A stretch of 64,000 nt of DNA, from assembly GCF_024347055.1 (NCBI RefSeq), contig NZ_AP024895.1:1054001-1118000 (forward strand), given 5' to 3'. The stretch is from Vibrio porteresiae DSM 19223. GTDB lineage: Bacteria; Pseudomonadota; Gammaproteobacteria; Enterobacterales; Vibrionaceae. The position numbers were made by a program, and so were the translations under genes. Positions 18,154-26,852 of this stretch are shown here, one piece after another. Under the pieces are notes generated by a model. That model was given only the letters and a program-made list of their open reading frames with translations. It had not been told where the DNA came from and made no database searches. The first letter of the stretch is position 1; the number at the start of each line of letters is the position of its first letter.

Positions 18154-18171
18154 AATAATAACTATTATCAA
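18154..18171 (-). promoter_or_regulatory. Candidate Fur box upstream of the esterase gene
   Basis: The minus strand reads TTGATAATAGTTATTATT, close to the TGATAAT-N-ATTATCA palindrome of Fur sites, with mismatches in the second half. It lies 70-87 bases before the esterase start at 18084. Confidence 0.45.
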
Positions 18172-18202
18172 CAATATTAATGTGTTGAACACTCTAGTTG
18201 AA

Positions 18203-18293
18203 GTGCCTGTCCTTTCAAAAAATCCCGTGGCTAAGATGGCTAAGATGCCTGTCCTCGTAAGATATGGCTCTTGTTAGAGTGCCTGTCCCCATA
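18203..18293 (-). repeat. REP-like repeat cluster B (GGGGACAGGCAC on the minus strand)
   Basis: Three units, all on the minus strand, lie at 18203-18213, 18244-18256 and 18274-18293. The last, TATGGGGACAGGCACTCTAA, recurs exactly 100 bases away at 18374-18393 inside the rhombosortase gene. Confidence 0.78.
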
Positions 18294-18317
18294 ATAGAGG
18301 TCTTGCTCTGCGATAGG

Positions 18318-18881
18318 CTATAAAGCGGTTTTTCGACTTTTATGTTGAGATAACAGATGGTTGGCTAGGGCGGTTAGAGTGCCTGTCCCCATACCGGCGA
18401 GGTGCGCTTGGATGGCGACTTTGGCGTTGATGAGCTGTGCGGTTTCGGCGGAGGGGCCGAAGGTTTGTTCCCACGTTACTTTGGCGATAACGGCGATAAA
18501 CAGAATCCAGCTGGAGCGGCGTCCTTCAAGTGCTTCTTTTAAGGCAAAAAACGCAAATAGACCGTGTAACGTGCCTGATAATCCGACGTAACTGGTCAGT
18601 GAACTAAAAAGCAGACATAGACCAACGAAAATACTCCCCCCTATACTGACCAGTACCAATTGGCGACTTTGTGGTTTAAAAATAAACCCACATAGCCATA
18701 AAGCCGCTAAATTCATTAAAAGGTGGGGAAAGTTGGTATGAGTGAAGTTTCCTGTTAGGATGCGCCACCACTGTCCGTGTTCAATCGGGGTCAGTTGCCA
18801 AGCCGCAAGACTCGCGAAAGGCTCAAATTGTAGTGTTAGACAAACTAAACTCATTAACAGCAGCGATAGGTAAAGATTCAC
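18318..18881 (-). CDS. rrtA: Rhombosortase (rhomboid-family intramembrane protease)
   Basis: 187 residues from the GTG at 18881. A longer frame back to 19001 would overlap the divergent tapT gene by 117 bases and is unlikely. The protein has about six hydrophobic helices, the GQWWRILTGNFTHTNFPHLLMNLAALWL motif, the serine nucleophile in YVGLSGTLHGLF, and the partner histidine in VAIQAHLAGMGTG. This pattern fits rhombosortases, inner-membrane proteases that cut GlyGly-CTERM tails of exported proteins. Oddly, the residues after the histidine (MGTGTLT) are encoded by a copy of the dispersed GGGGACAGGCAC repeat. Rhombosortase versus GlpG rests on overall resemblance. Confidence 0.8.
   Translation of the reverse strand: MNLYLSLLLMSLVCLTLQFEPFASLAAWQLTPIEHGQWWRILTGNFTHTNFPHLLMNLAALWLCGFIFKPQSRQLVLVSIGGSIFVGLCLLFSSLTSYVGLSGTLHGLFAFFALKEALEGRRSSWILFIAVIAKVTWEQTFGPSAETAQLINAKVAIQAHLAGMGTGTLTALANHLLSQHKSRKTAL
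18374..18393 (-). repeat. REP-like repeat copy inside the rhombosortase coding sequence
   Basis: TATGGGGACAGGCACTCTAA on the minus strand. Read in the rhombosortase frame, it encodes M-G-T-G-T-L directly after the catalytic-histidine helix segment HLAG. Confidence 0.8.
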
Positions 18882-18884
18882 AAC

Positions 18885-19493
18885 ATGTCCCGTTATTGTT
18901 CCCAGTGTGGTAAAGCGCACAAAGTGTGTATTTGCAGTGTGATAACCCCACTTCATAGTGGCGTCGAGCTTATCATTCTTCAACATCCGACAGAAGAACA
19001 TCGTCCGATGGGCACAGCTCGCATCCTCAGCTTATCGCTCAATAATAGCCAAGTTTTGATTGGTGAAGATTTTCGCCAAGATGAAACACTCAATACTTTG
19101 TTAAGTGAAGAGGGCGTAGTTCACTATGTGCTTTATCCTAGTGACACTTCCATTTCGGCAACCGATGTCATCGCGCAGCATCAACCTGAGCAAAAAGTGC
19201 GGGTGATTTTATTGGATGGCACCTGGAAAAAAGCATTCAAAATGTGGCAGCTCAATACTCAACTTCATGCTTTGCCAGCGCTGCATCTGCCCACGGATCT
19301 CAAAGGCAATTACCGAATTCGTAAAGCACCCAGTGATAATGCATTATCCACCGTTGAAGCGGGTTACCATCTGTTATCGATGTTAGACACCAGCACCGAT
19401 TTCTCCCCTTTGTTATCGGTCTTTGATCACATGATAGAAGAGCAGATCCGGCATATGCCACCGGGCGTTTTCGAGCGCAATTATCGTCAATAA
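18885..19493 (+). CDS. tapT: TapT, tRNA-uridine aminocarboxypropyltransferase (DTW domain)
   Basis: 202 residues. The N-terminal CSQCGKAHKVCIC cysteines suggest a metal site, and the DTW-domain hallmark is DGTWKKAFKM, with KAPSDNALSTVEA further on. TapT uses S-adenosylmethionine to make acp3U in the variable loop of tRNAs. The ATG at 18885 lies only 3 bases from the divergent rhombosortase GTG, so the two starts share one tiny promoter region. Confidence 0.92.
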   Translation: MSRYCSQCGKAHKVCICSVITPLHSGVELIILQHPTEEHRPMGTARILSLSLNNSQVLIGEDFRQDETLNTLLSEEGVVHYVLYPSDTSISATDVIAQHQPEQKVRVILLDGTWKKAFKMWQLNTQLHALPALHLPTDLKGNYRIRKAPSDNALSTVEAGYHLLSMLDTSTDFSPLLSVFDHMIEEQIRHMPPGVFERNYRQ

Positions 19494-19506
19494 TCTCTAG
19501 CGTGAC

Positions 19507-20817
19507 TTAACCGAACAGCTCTTGATGAATCCGCTGGGCATAACCATCCGTCATTGCCGCGATGTAATCGCACAGCACCCGCATTCCATCACTGTGTGAG
19601 CTTTCTGCTGCAGCCCATTTCTCTTTGGTCGCTTGTGGAAGGAGCCTTTCTGGATCGGCGCTCAAGGCTTCAAACAGATCCATGATCAGTTGCTGACCGC
19701 GATATTCAAAACGCTGCACGTTAGGTACTTGAATCACATACTGATTCACAAAGCCTTTGAGCACCTCAAGGGCATCCGACATCTCAGGTGTCAAATAAGC
19801 GTTATAAGCCAATAGCGGGCTATCAAAATCCGCCACCACTTTTTCAACGCGAATACTGGTTAGCAGTGCATTGACTATGCTGCCAATCGCATCCTTACGC
19901 ACATAGTGCTTGTCAGAAAAAAGCATCTCTGTAAGTTCATCAAGTTCAGTCGCAAACCAGCTTTCAGGATAGCGAGCGAGAGCGCCATAAGCGCCTTGCT
20001 GCCACTGCATTTTGCTCACCATACCTAATACAATCGCATCTTCCAAATCGTGTACGCCGTAGGCAATGTCATCGGCCAATTCCATAATTGAGCAATCGAG
20101 AGATTTGAATTGCGTTTTTTGATGCTCGTAAGGCGTTGCCGCTGGCTCTCGCATTTGCTTAATAAGCTGACGATCCTTGTCTGATAATGGGTCAAACACC
20201 CAATTAAGCATTGAACTATCGCAATCATAAATTCCTTTGGCCGGCATCCAATCACGGGCTTTGAGCTGTCGAATTTCGACCGACTCATGCAATTTCTCTG
20301 CACGTGTTTCACTAAGTAGCGCTGGGTATTTCAGCAACCCTAGCAGAGTGCGGCGCGATAAGTTCATCCCATGGTGTTCGGTATAAGGCTCTAAACTCGT
20401 CACTATGCGAAACGTTTGGGCGTTGCCCTCAAAACCACCGTGTTCACGCATCATGTAATTCAACGCGATCTCCCCACCATGACCAAAAGGCGGGTGACCA
20501 ATATCATGCGCCAGACACAGTGAATCAATCAGACTGTCTGAAGGCATTAATTCACGTAATTCGGGTTGTTTATTTTTGATTTGGGCAACGATGCCCGTAC
20601 CAATCTGCGCGACTTCAAGGGAGTGGGTTAACCTTGTGCGGTGAAAGTCATTGAGATTGGTGCCATGCACTTGCGTTTTGGCTTGCAAGCGACGAAAGGC
20701 GGCAGAGTGCAAAATCCTTGCACGGTCACGCTGGAATGGGGAGCGATGATCGTTTAAACGAACTTTATGTTCGTCATTATTACGTTCGAGCCATTGTTCA
20801 CTGATTGAAAAAGACAT
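19507..20817 (-). CDS. dgt: dGTPase-like deoxynucleotide triphosphohydrolase
   Basis: 436 residues. The HD-domain metal and catalytic residues are clear: RLTHSLEVAQIG, then LAHDIGHPPFGHGGE, and the later MELADDIAYGVHDLEDA. The length and sequence fit the type of dGTP triphosphohydrolase seen in Vibrio, shorter than the E. coli Dgt. The enzyme removes triphosphate from dNTPs and so sets dNTP pools; relatives have been linked to phage restriction. It lies just upstream in transcription direction of nothing else on this strand and follows yfbR (42-base gap), another deoxynucleotide-catabolism gene. A GGAG site precedes the ATG. Confidence 0.92.
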   Translation of the reverse strand: MSFSISEQWLERNNDEHKVRLNDHRSPFQRDRARILHSAAFRRLQAKTQVHGTNLNDFHRTRLTHSLEVAQIGTGIVAQIKNKQPELRELMPSDSLIDSLCLAHDIGHPPFGHGGEIALNYMMREHGGFEGNAQTFRIVTSLEPYTEHHGMNLSRRTLLGLLKYPALLSETRAEKLHESVEIRQLKARDWMPAKGIYDCDSSMLNWVFDPLSDKDRQLIKQMREPAATPYEHQKTQFKSLDCSIMELADDIAYGVHDLEDAIVLGMVSKMQWQQGAYGALARYPESWFATELDELTEMLFSDKHYVRKDAIGSIVNALLTSIRVEKVVADFDSPLLAYNAYLTPEMSDALEVLKGFVNQYVIQVPNVQRFEYRGQQLIMDLFEALSADPERLLPQATKEKWAAAESSHSDGMRVLCDYIAAMTDGYAQRIHQELFG

Positions 20818-20859
20818 TGCTTCTCCTACTACCGCCCTTTTTCTTCAATTTACAACCTG

Positions 20860-21444
20860 TTAACTAATCTCGTCTAGCGTTAATTCGAAACTAGGAGCAA
20901 AGGTATGCAGAAAATAATCCATCTCTTCGGTATAGCGCTCTTTGAGTGTGACATCGAGGCGTTTTTTTGCCAATGCGTACTCTTGGTTGCCTGCGCTCAG
21001 CTCTTCTAAACATTTGAGGTAAGCGCAGATGCAGTCGGCCTGTTTCACCACAGCCGCATCTTCAGGATCGGCCGCTTCTGAAATTAGAAACGGAGCGAAA
21101 TCTTCCTGCAGCTCTTCCGGCAGCATGGATAGCAGGCGTTTTTCTGCCGCGGCTTCAATCTTCTTATACTCTTTGGCGATCTCGGGATTGTAGTATTTGA
21201 CTGGGGTCGGTAGGTCGCCAGTGAGCACTTCACTGCTGTCGTGGTACATGGCTTTGATAGCAATACGTTCTGGATTCAGTTTTCCACCAAATTTTTTGTT
21301 TTTGATGACGGCAAGTGCATGCGCCACAAAGGCCACTTGCAAACTGTGTTCGGAGATATTTTCTTTAGAGATAGAACGCATCAGCGGCCAGCGCTGAATG
21401 AGTTTCATACGAGCTAAGTGCGCAAAAAAATGACTCTCTTTCAT
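20860..21444 (-). CDS. yfbR: 5'-deoxynucleotidase YfbR
   Basis: 194 residues. HD-domain nucleotidase with SEHSLQVAFVAHALAVI and YHDSSEVLTGDLPTPVKYYNPEI, the metal-binding and specificity segments of YfbR. These enzymes dephosphorylate 5'-dNMPs in the cytosol. It lies directly upstream of the dGTPase gene on the same strand, so the pair may be co-transcribed and together remove excess deoxynucleotides. Confidence 0.94.
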   Translation of the reverse strand: MKESHFFAHLARMKLIQRWPLMRSISKENISEHSLQVAFVAHALAVIKNKKFGGKLNPERIAIKAMYHDSSEVLTGDLPTPVKYYNPEIAKEYKKIEAAAEKRLLSMLPEELQEDFAPFLISEAADPEDAAVVKQADCICAYLKCLEELSAGNQEYALAKKRLDVTLKERYTEEMDYFLHTFAPSFELTLDEIS

Positions 21445-21583
21445 AACTGATTACATCCTTCGAAAGCGAAATGTGTTCACAGTGTACAAAAGAGAGCCAC
21501 TAAACGATAGTCATGGGCGCATGACTATCGTTTTGCTGTTTGCGAAAAAGTGCTTTTGGTGAAAAGAACTTAAGGCAAAAAGA

Positions 21584-22798
21584 TTATTGACGGTAGGTGC
21601 TTAGGAAGCGTTCAAAGCGACCAATCGCAATTTCAAGGGTTTCTACGTGTGGCAAAGTCACGATACGTACGTGGTCTGGCTCTGGCCAGTTAAAACCAGT
21701 ACCTTGAACTAGCAACACTTTTTCCTGTACGAGAAAATCTTCAACCAATTTTTGGTCATCTTTTAGATTGAATTTTTTCTTATCCAATTTAGGGAAAAGG
21801 TACATCGCACCTTTGGGTTTCACACAAGAAACACCAGGAATCTGGTTGATCAGTTCCCACGCACGGTCGCGTTGCTCAAGAAGACGACCGCCAGGTAGGA
21901 TCAGCTCGTTAATACTTTGATAGCCACCCAGTGCCGTTTGAATGGCGTGCTGCATCGGCACGTTGGCACACAAACGCATCGAGGCCAGAATATCTAAGCC
22001 AGCGATAAATCCTTTGGCAAGGTGTTTAGGACCGGTTAGGAACATCCAGCCACCACGGAAACCACATACGCGATACGCTTTAGATAGACCATTGAATGTC
22101 ATCACTAAAATGTCATCGGCAAGGGTTGCGATAGAAGTATGAGTTGCGCCGTCGTAAAGAATTTTGTCGTAGATTTCATCGGCAAAAATCATCAGATTAT
22201 TTTGTCGCGCGATTTCAACTATCTCTAGAAGAAAATCACGTGAATAAACCGCACCAGTCGGGTTGTTTGGGTTGATTAGGACAATGCCCCGGGTTTTTTT
22301 TGAAATCTTTTTCTTGATGTCTTCAAGTGAGGGTAACCAATCTGCTTGTTCGTCGCAGAGATAGTGTACGGCATTACCACCGGCCAAAGAGACGGCTGCA
22401 GTCCACAACGGATAGTCCGGTGCAGGAACTAACATTTCGTCGCCATTATTCAACAAAGCTTGCATAGACATCACAATCAGTTCAGACGCGCCGTTACCAA
22501 TGTAGACGTCTTCTACATCAAGACTGCGAATCCCTTTTTTCTGATAGTACTGTACTACTGCCTTACGAGCAGAGTAGATGCCTTTAGAATCACAATAACC
22601 TTGTGAAGTCGGCAAATTACGGATCACATCGACCAGGATTTCATCCGGGGCGTCAAAACCAAATGGGGCAGGGTTACCGATGTTTAGCTTCAGTATTTTA
22701 TTCCCCTCTTCCTCCATGCGTTTAGCATGTTTGAGTACTTGACCCCTAATGTCATAGCAGACATTATCGAGTTTGGATGACATCCCGATATTTTGCAT
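21584..22798 (-). CDS. alaA: Pyridoxal-phosphate aminotransferase AlaA (alanine transaminase)
   Basis: 404 residues, class I/II aminotransferase. Visible motifs include NIGNPAPFGFDAPDEI, the PNNPTGAVYS loop, the FADEIYDKILYDG aspartate segment and the PLP lysine in FNGLSKAYRVCGFRGGW. Sequence and length match AlaA, the main glutamate-pyruvate transaminase for alanine synthesis. It starts with ATG at 22798 after an AGGAAC site and is divergent from menF. Confidence 0.93.
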   Translation of the reverse strand: MQNIGMSSKLDNVCYDIRGQVLKHAKRMEEEGNKILKLNIGNPAPFGFDAPDEILVDVIRNLPTSQGYCDSKGIYSARKAVVQYYQKKGIRSLDVEDVYIGNGASELIVMSMQALLNNGDEMLVPAPDYPLWTAAVSLAGGNAVHYLCDEQADWLPSLEDIKKKISKKTRGIVLINPNNPTGAVYSRDFLLEIVEIARQNNLMIFADEIYDKILYDGATHTSIATLADDILVMTFNGLSKAYRVCGFRGGWMFLTGPKHLAKGFIAGLDILASMRLCANVPMQHAIQTALGGYQSINELILPGGRLLEQRDRAWELINQIPGVSCVKPKGAMYLFPKLDKKKFNLKDDQKLVEDFLVQEKVLLVQGTGFNWPEPDHVRIVTLPHVETLEIAIGRFERFLSTYRQ

Positions 22799-23015
22799 TG
22801 TTTTGTTCCTGATTATGATTGTTTTGTATTATCAAGCTACACTAAATGGCTTTTTTTTAGAATAAAAATCTAAAAAAATAATTGTTATTGATAGGTAACT
22901 AAATTGAGCTGAGACAAGCCAAAGGGAAAAAGATGGGGTACAACCTTGATTTCAGTGTGCTCTCTCAATAGAGTAGCCGACAGTAACACCGAATCTCTTG
23001 TTCTCCGAGGTCGCT

Positions 23016-24323
23016 TTGTCTAATTTTCACCAGTCTATTGTTCAACTGATAGAACAAATTTACCAAGCCGACGATCACGCTCTCCGCATAGAGCTGCCAC
23101 TGGACTCTGCTCCTCAATGGTCTTTGATCGATTGGCTAAATGTACAGCCAGTTTTCCCTAAATTCTATTGGCAAGCTCGTGATGCCAGTGAAGAAGTTGT
23201 CTCACTTGGCGCTGTACAAACGTTTACTGATCCAGCGCCAGCGTATGCCGTTCTTGGAGAGCATCAGCGTGTCTGGGGCGGGCGCTCCTTTGATGGCGGC
23301 ACACAGAAAAACCGCAGTGGCTTACCTTCTTTCTTCTTTTTGCCACAAGTTGAGTTGATTCGTCGCCAAGAAAGTTGGTTTCTTGCTGTAAACCTCAATT
23401 CAGATCGCTTAGCGGTGGTCGACACATTGCGTAAGCTCGTCACTCAGCATGTAGAGCTAAAAGAGATTGATGCGCAGATTATGGCAGTCAGCCATGCGCC
23501 GACTGAGGCTCATTGGGCTCAGTTAATCGATGATGTACTGACCAGTGTTAAGCAGCAGCACGTTAAAAAAGTGGTGCTGGCACGCGAAACTCGTTTATCG
23601 CTCTCGAAGCCGCTAAGTGCAGCGCAGCTACTTAAAGCCAGTTATGCCAATAATCACAACAGTTTCCATTTTATGTTGGTGCTTAACGAACACGAGAGCT
23701 TTATGGGTTCAACCCCTGAGCGTCTCTATTTTCGTCAGGGGAGTGAGCTGCAAACCGAAGCGCTAGCGGGCACTATTGGTCGTGGACAGACAAGCGAAGA
23801 AGATGAAGCATTAGCTTACTGGTTGTTGCATGATGAAAAAAATATCAATGAAAACCAGTATGTTGTCGATGATATAGTTGATCGTATTACCCCTCATGCG
23901 CAGCAAGTGACGGTTGAACCTGTCGTTAAATTGGTGCAATTGCGTAAAGTTCAGCATTTACGTCGCCGCATTCAAGTGGCGCTAAAAGCGGGGATCAATG
24001 GCGTACAGCTATTAAGCGCTTTGCAGCCTACGGCGGCAGTATCTGGTGTGCCACGCAAAGAAGCATTTCAATTTATCTTGGATAAAGAACCGTTTATTCG
24101 CGGCTGGTACGCAGGGTCGATGGGCTATTTTAGTCACGAACAAGCAGAGTTTTGCGTTGCAATTCGCAGCGCTTTGGTACTCGATAAAGAAGTGCGCCTG
24201 TATGCGGGAGCAGGGATTGTACCCGGCTCAATCGCCGAATACGAATGGCAAGAATTGGACAAAAAAATGTCAACGCTAAAAAGCCTAATTGGCGAATCTC
24301 ACTCACTTGAGGTTACGCAATGA
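23016..24323 (+). CDS. menF: Isochorismate synthase MenF
   Basis: 435 residues from the TTG at 23016, which has GAGG 5 bases upstream; the TTG at 22998 is an alternative 6 codons longer. The chorismate-binding core has KKVVLARETRL, the STPERLYFRQG segment, EALAGTIGRG and the PTAAVSGVPR, FIRGWYAGSMGYF and YAGAGIVPGS motifs. MenF commits chorismate to menaquinone synthesis. Its stop overlaps the menD start (ATGA), the first step of a tightly packed menFDHB operon. Confidence 0.94.
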   Translation: MSNFHQSIVQLIEQIYQADDHALRIELPLDSAPQWSLIDWLNVQPVFPKFYWQARDASEEVVSLGAVQTFTDPAPAYAVLGEHQRVWGGRSFDGGTQKNRSGLPSFFFLPQVELIRRQESWFLAVNLNSDRLAVVDTLRKLVTQHVELKEIDAQIMAVSHAPTEAHWAQLIDDVLTSVKQQHVKKVVLARETRLSLSKPLSAAQLLKASYANNHNSFHFMLVLNEHESFMGSTPERLYFRQGSELQTEALAGTIGRGQTSEEDEALAYWLLHDEKNINENQYVVDDIVDRITPHAQQVTVEPVVKLVQLRKVQHLRRRIQVALKAGINGVQLLSALQPTAAVSGVPRKEAFQFILDKEPFIRGWYAGSMGYFSHEQAEFCVAIRSALVLDKEVRLYAGAGIVPGSIAEYEWQELDKKMSTLKSLIGESHSLEVTQ

Positions 24324-26032
24324 GCCATGATCAAGCGGTATTGAACCGCATTTGGAGTAAAACATTACTTGAAGAGATGGCTCGTCTTGGCGTTCGCCAT
24401 GTTTGCGTTGCCCCTGGATCGCGCTCAACGCCTTTGACGTTAGAAGCGGATCTCAATGAAAAATTGACCTTGCATACGCACTATGATGAGCGTGGACTTG
24501 GTTTTCTCGCGTTAGGTCTGGCTAAAGCGAGCGGTCAGCCTGTGGTGGTGATTGTGACGTCAGGTACTGCCGTTGCCAATCTATTACCTGCCGTTGCAGA
24601 ATCAAAACTGACTGGCGAACAGTTGATTATCCTAAGCTCCGATCGCCCAGTGGAACTGCTCAATTGTGGTGCTAACCAAGCGATCAATCAGGTGGGAATT
24701 TATTCGACGCATGTGAATCACAGCGTGAATTTGCCTTCTCCATCAACACAGATTCCCCTGCGCTGGCTTTTGACCACTGTTGATGATGCTATGTATCAGC
24801 AACAACAGTTGCGTGGCAGTCTCCATTTTAACTGCCCTTATCCAGAGCCTTTGTACTCCAATGGTACTGAGGCATTGTACGACGATTATTTGGCACCCAT
24901 TAAAGCATGGCGAGAGTCCGATGCTGTGTATTGTGCTCGTCATGCTGCTATTCATGTTACCGCTCCTGAAGTGGCCGAATGGTTAGACAAAAAAGGGGTT
25001 GTGATTCTCGGTGCATTGAGTCTGGCAGAAGCCAAAGCTGCGCAGCACTTTGCTCAAGCGCTGGGGTGGCCATGTCTGTGCGACCCACAAGCAGGCGTAA
25101 GCAGCGATTGGTCGGGGTTTGATTTGTGGATGCAAAATCCACAGGCCAACCTAGAACTATCAAAGTGTGATCATGTGGTCCAATTTGGCGCTAGAATCGT
25201 TTCTAAGCGATTGAATCAATGGGTTAATCGTCATTTGAATTCGGGCAATGTCGGTTACGATTATGTTTCGTCGAGTGACTTACGTAACAACCAAAGCCAT
25301 TTACCACAGCAGCACTGGGTTTGTGATATCCCGCAGTGGGTCGAACAAAGACTGCAACAGCGAACACTACGTCACTGCCCGCATGCAGGGTGGGGCGATG
25401 GTTTGAAAGATATCGCTCATCAATGTCGCGAACTCGCACAGCTACACAGTGCGTCAGGCAAGCTATCGGAAATCGCGGTGGCATTAGAACTCAATCAAAC
25501 GCCTGATAATGCGGTGCTGTTTCTGGGTAACAGCTTAATCATCCGTTTAGCGGATATGGTGAGCTCTCTGCCTTCGGTTCCTGTCTACGCTAACCGTGGC
25601 GCTTCCGGCATTGATGGTTTGGTCGCAACCGCCACTGGCGTACAACGGGCGACCGATAAACCGCTCTTAATGCTGCTCGGTGATACGTCACTTCTTTACG
25701 ATATGAATTCGTTGGCGCTGCTGCGTCAAACGACCCAACCTGTCGTGGTTGTCGTGACCAACAACGATGGTGGAGCAATATTTGACCTATTGCCGGTACC
25801 GGAAGAGAAACGCCAAGCACTGTATCAAATGCCTCATGGCATGACGTTTGAGCATACCGCGGCGCAATTTGGTTTGGCTTATCAGTGTCCTGAAACGCTT
25901 GAAGCTTACCAAGCAGCCCTAAATGATCATTTTGCTCATGGCACAGGCACATTGCTGGTGGAAGTAAAAAGCGTTCCGGGCGAAGCATCGTTACACATTA
26001 AGCAGCTGGTGGGTGAGCTCAATGCTGGCTAA
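24320..26032 (+). CDS. menD: MenD, SEPHCHC synthase
   Basis: 570 residues. Thiamine-diphosphate enzyme that joins 2-oxoglutarate and isochorismate. It shows the N-terminal pyrimidine-binding domain (CVAPGSRSTPLTLEAD, HYDERGLGFLALGLAKASG) and the C-terminal diphosphate-binding domain (LLGDTSLLYDMNSLAL followed by VVTNNDGGAIFDLLP). The ATG overlaps the menF stop by four bases and its end overlaps menH. Confidence 0.96.
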   Translation: MSHDQAVLNRIWSKTLLEEMARLGVRHVCVAPGSRSTPLTLEADLNEKLTLHTHYDERGLGFLALGLAKASGQPVVVIVTSGTAVANLLPAVAESKLTGEQLIILSSDRPVELLNCGANQAINQVGIYSTHVNHSVNLPSPSTQIPLRWLLTTVDDAMYQQQQLRGSLHFNCPYPEPLYSNGTEALYDDYLAPIKAWRESDAVYCARHAAIHVTAPEVAEWLDKKGVVILGALSLAEAKAAQHFAQALGWPCLCDPQAGVSSDWSGFDLWMQNPQANLELSKCDHVVQFGARIVSKRLNQWVNRHLNSGNVGYDYVSSSDLRNNQSHLPQQHWVCDIPQWVEQRLQQRTLRHCPHAGWGDGLKDIAHQCRELAQLHSASGKLSEIAVALELNQTPDNAVLFLGNSLIIRLADMVSSLPSVPVYANRGASGIDGLVATATGVQRATDKPLLMLLGDTSLLYDMNSLALLRQTTQPVVVVVTNNDGGAIFDLLPVPEEKRQALYQMPHGMTFEHTAAQFGLAYQCPETLEAYQAALNDHFAHGTGTLLVEVKSVPGEASLHIKQLVGELNAG

Positions 26033-26852
26033 TCAAGTTCAGCTCCGCCATCATCAGTCTGAACAGCCTGTGTTGGTCTTTTTGCACGGCTTACTGGGTT
26101 CCGGCGCGGATTGGCGTCCGGTGCTCAATGCCTTAGACCATGATTGGATGACGATCGATTTGCCGTTTCATGGTGGCAGTCGAGCGCTAGAGTGCGTTGA
26201 TTTTGCTTCCTGCGTAAATCGAGTGGTTGACACCATACAAGCCATGCTTAGTGAGCAGACGCCGATTATTTTGATCGGCTATTCACTAGGCGCGCGCGTG
26301 GCGATGGTCGCTGCGGCAAGCGGAGCGCTAGACAAATTGAACGTTCAAGGTTTGATTCTTGAAGGCGGTAACTTTGGTCTACTTTCCACAGAAGACAAAG
26401 CGCAGCGTTGGCAGAACGACCAAGGTTGGGCGGAACGCTTTGCCGGTGAGCCGATTGAACAAGTCTTAGCCGATTGGTATCAACAACCGGTATTTAGTTC
26501 ATTAAATAATGAGCAAAGACAAACATTAATTACTGTGCGTAGTGATAACCTTGGTGGCCAGATAGCAAAGATGCTGCGTGCCACCTCGCTGGCGAAGCAG
26601 CCTTATCTGTTGTCCGATTTAAAGTTGCTTACTTTACCCATGCATTATATCTGTGGGGAGCGCGACACTAAGTTTCGCCAACTCGCGCAACAAAGTGGTT
26701 TGGTATTTAGCCAAGTAGCCAATGCCGGACACAATGTACACAAAGAGCAACCCATCGCGTTTGCTCAAATTATTGAAGATTTTATTCTTCAACACTTTTT
26801 TATCCGTCAACGACATGTTGACCAAAACAACAATGGGAATCACCATGGCTAA
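26022..26852 (+). CDS. menH: MenH, SHCHC synthase
   Basis: 276 residues from the ATG at 26022 (MLANQVQLRHHQSEQPVLVFLHGLLG), preceded by GGTGAG; a GTG three codons earlier is possible. It is an alpha/beta hydrolase with nucleophile elbow GYSLGAR, an acid in CGERDTKF and the histidine in AGHNVHKEQP. MenH eliminates pyruvate from the MenD product. The gene overlaps menD at its start and menB at its end, so translation of the four genes is probably coupled. Confidence 0.92.
   Translation: MLANQVQLRHHQSEQPVLVFLHGLLGSGADWRPVLNALDHDWMTIDLPFHGGSRALECVDFASCVNRVVDTIQAMLSEQTPIILIGYSLGARVAMVAAASGALDKLNVQGLILEGGNFGLLSTEDKAQRWQNDQGWAERFAGEPIEQVLADWYQQPVFSSLNNEQRQTLITVRSDNLGGQIAKMLRATSLAKQPYLLSDLKLLTLPMHYICGERDTKFRQLAQQSGLVFSQVANAGHNVHKEQPIAFAQIIEDFILQHFFIRQRHVDQNNNGNHHG

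Noticed and set aside
18885..19001. Longer rhombosortase start at 19001
   Set aside because: It would overlap the divergent tapT coding sequence by 117 bases; the added residues do not resemble a rhomboid start.
22865..22895. Fur-like AT-rich sequence between alaA and menF
   Set aside because: Only partial resemblance to the Fur palindrome in an AT-rich stretch; no iron-related gene nearby.
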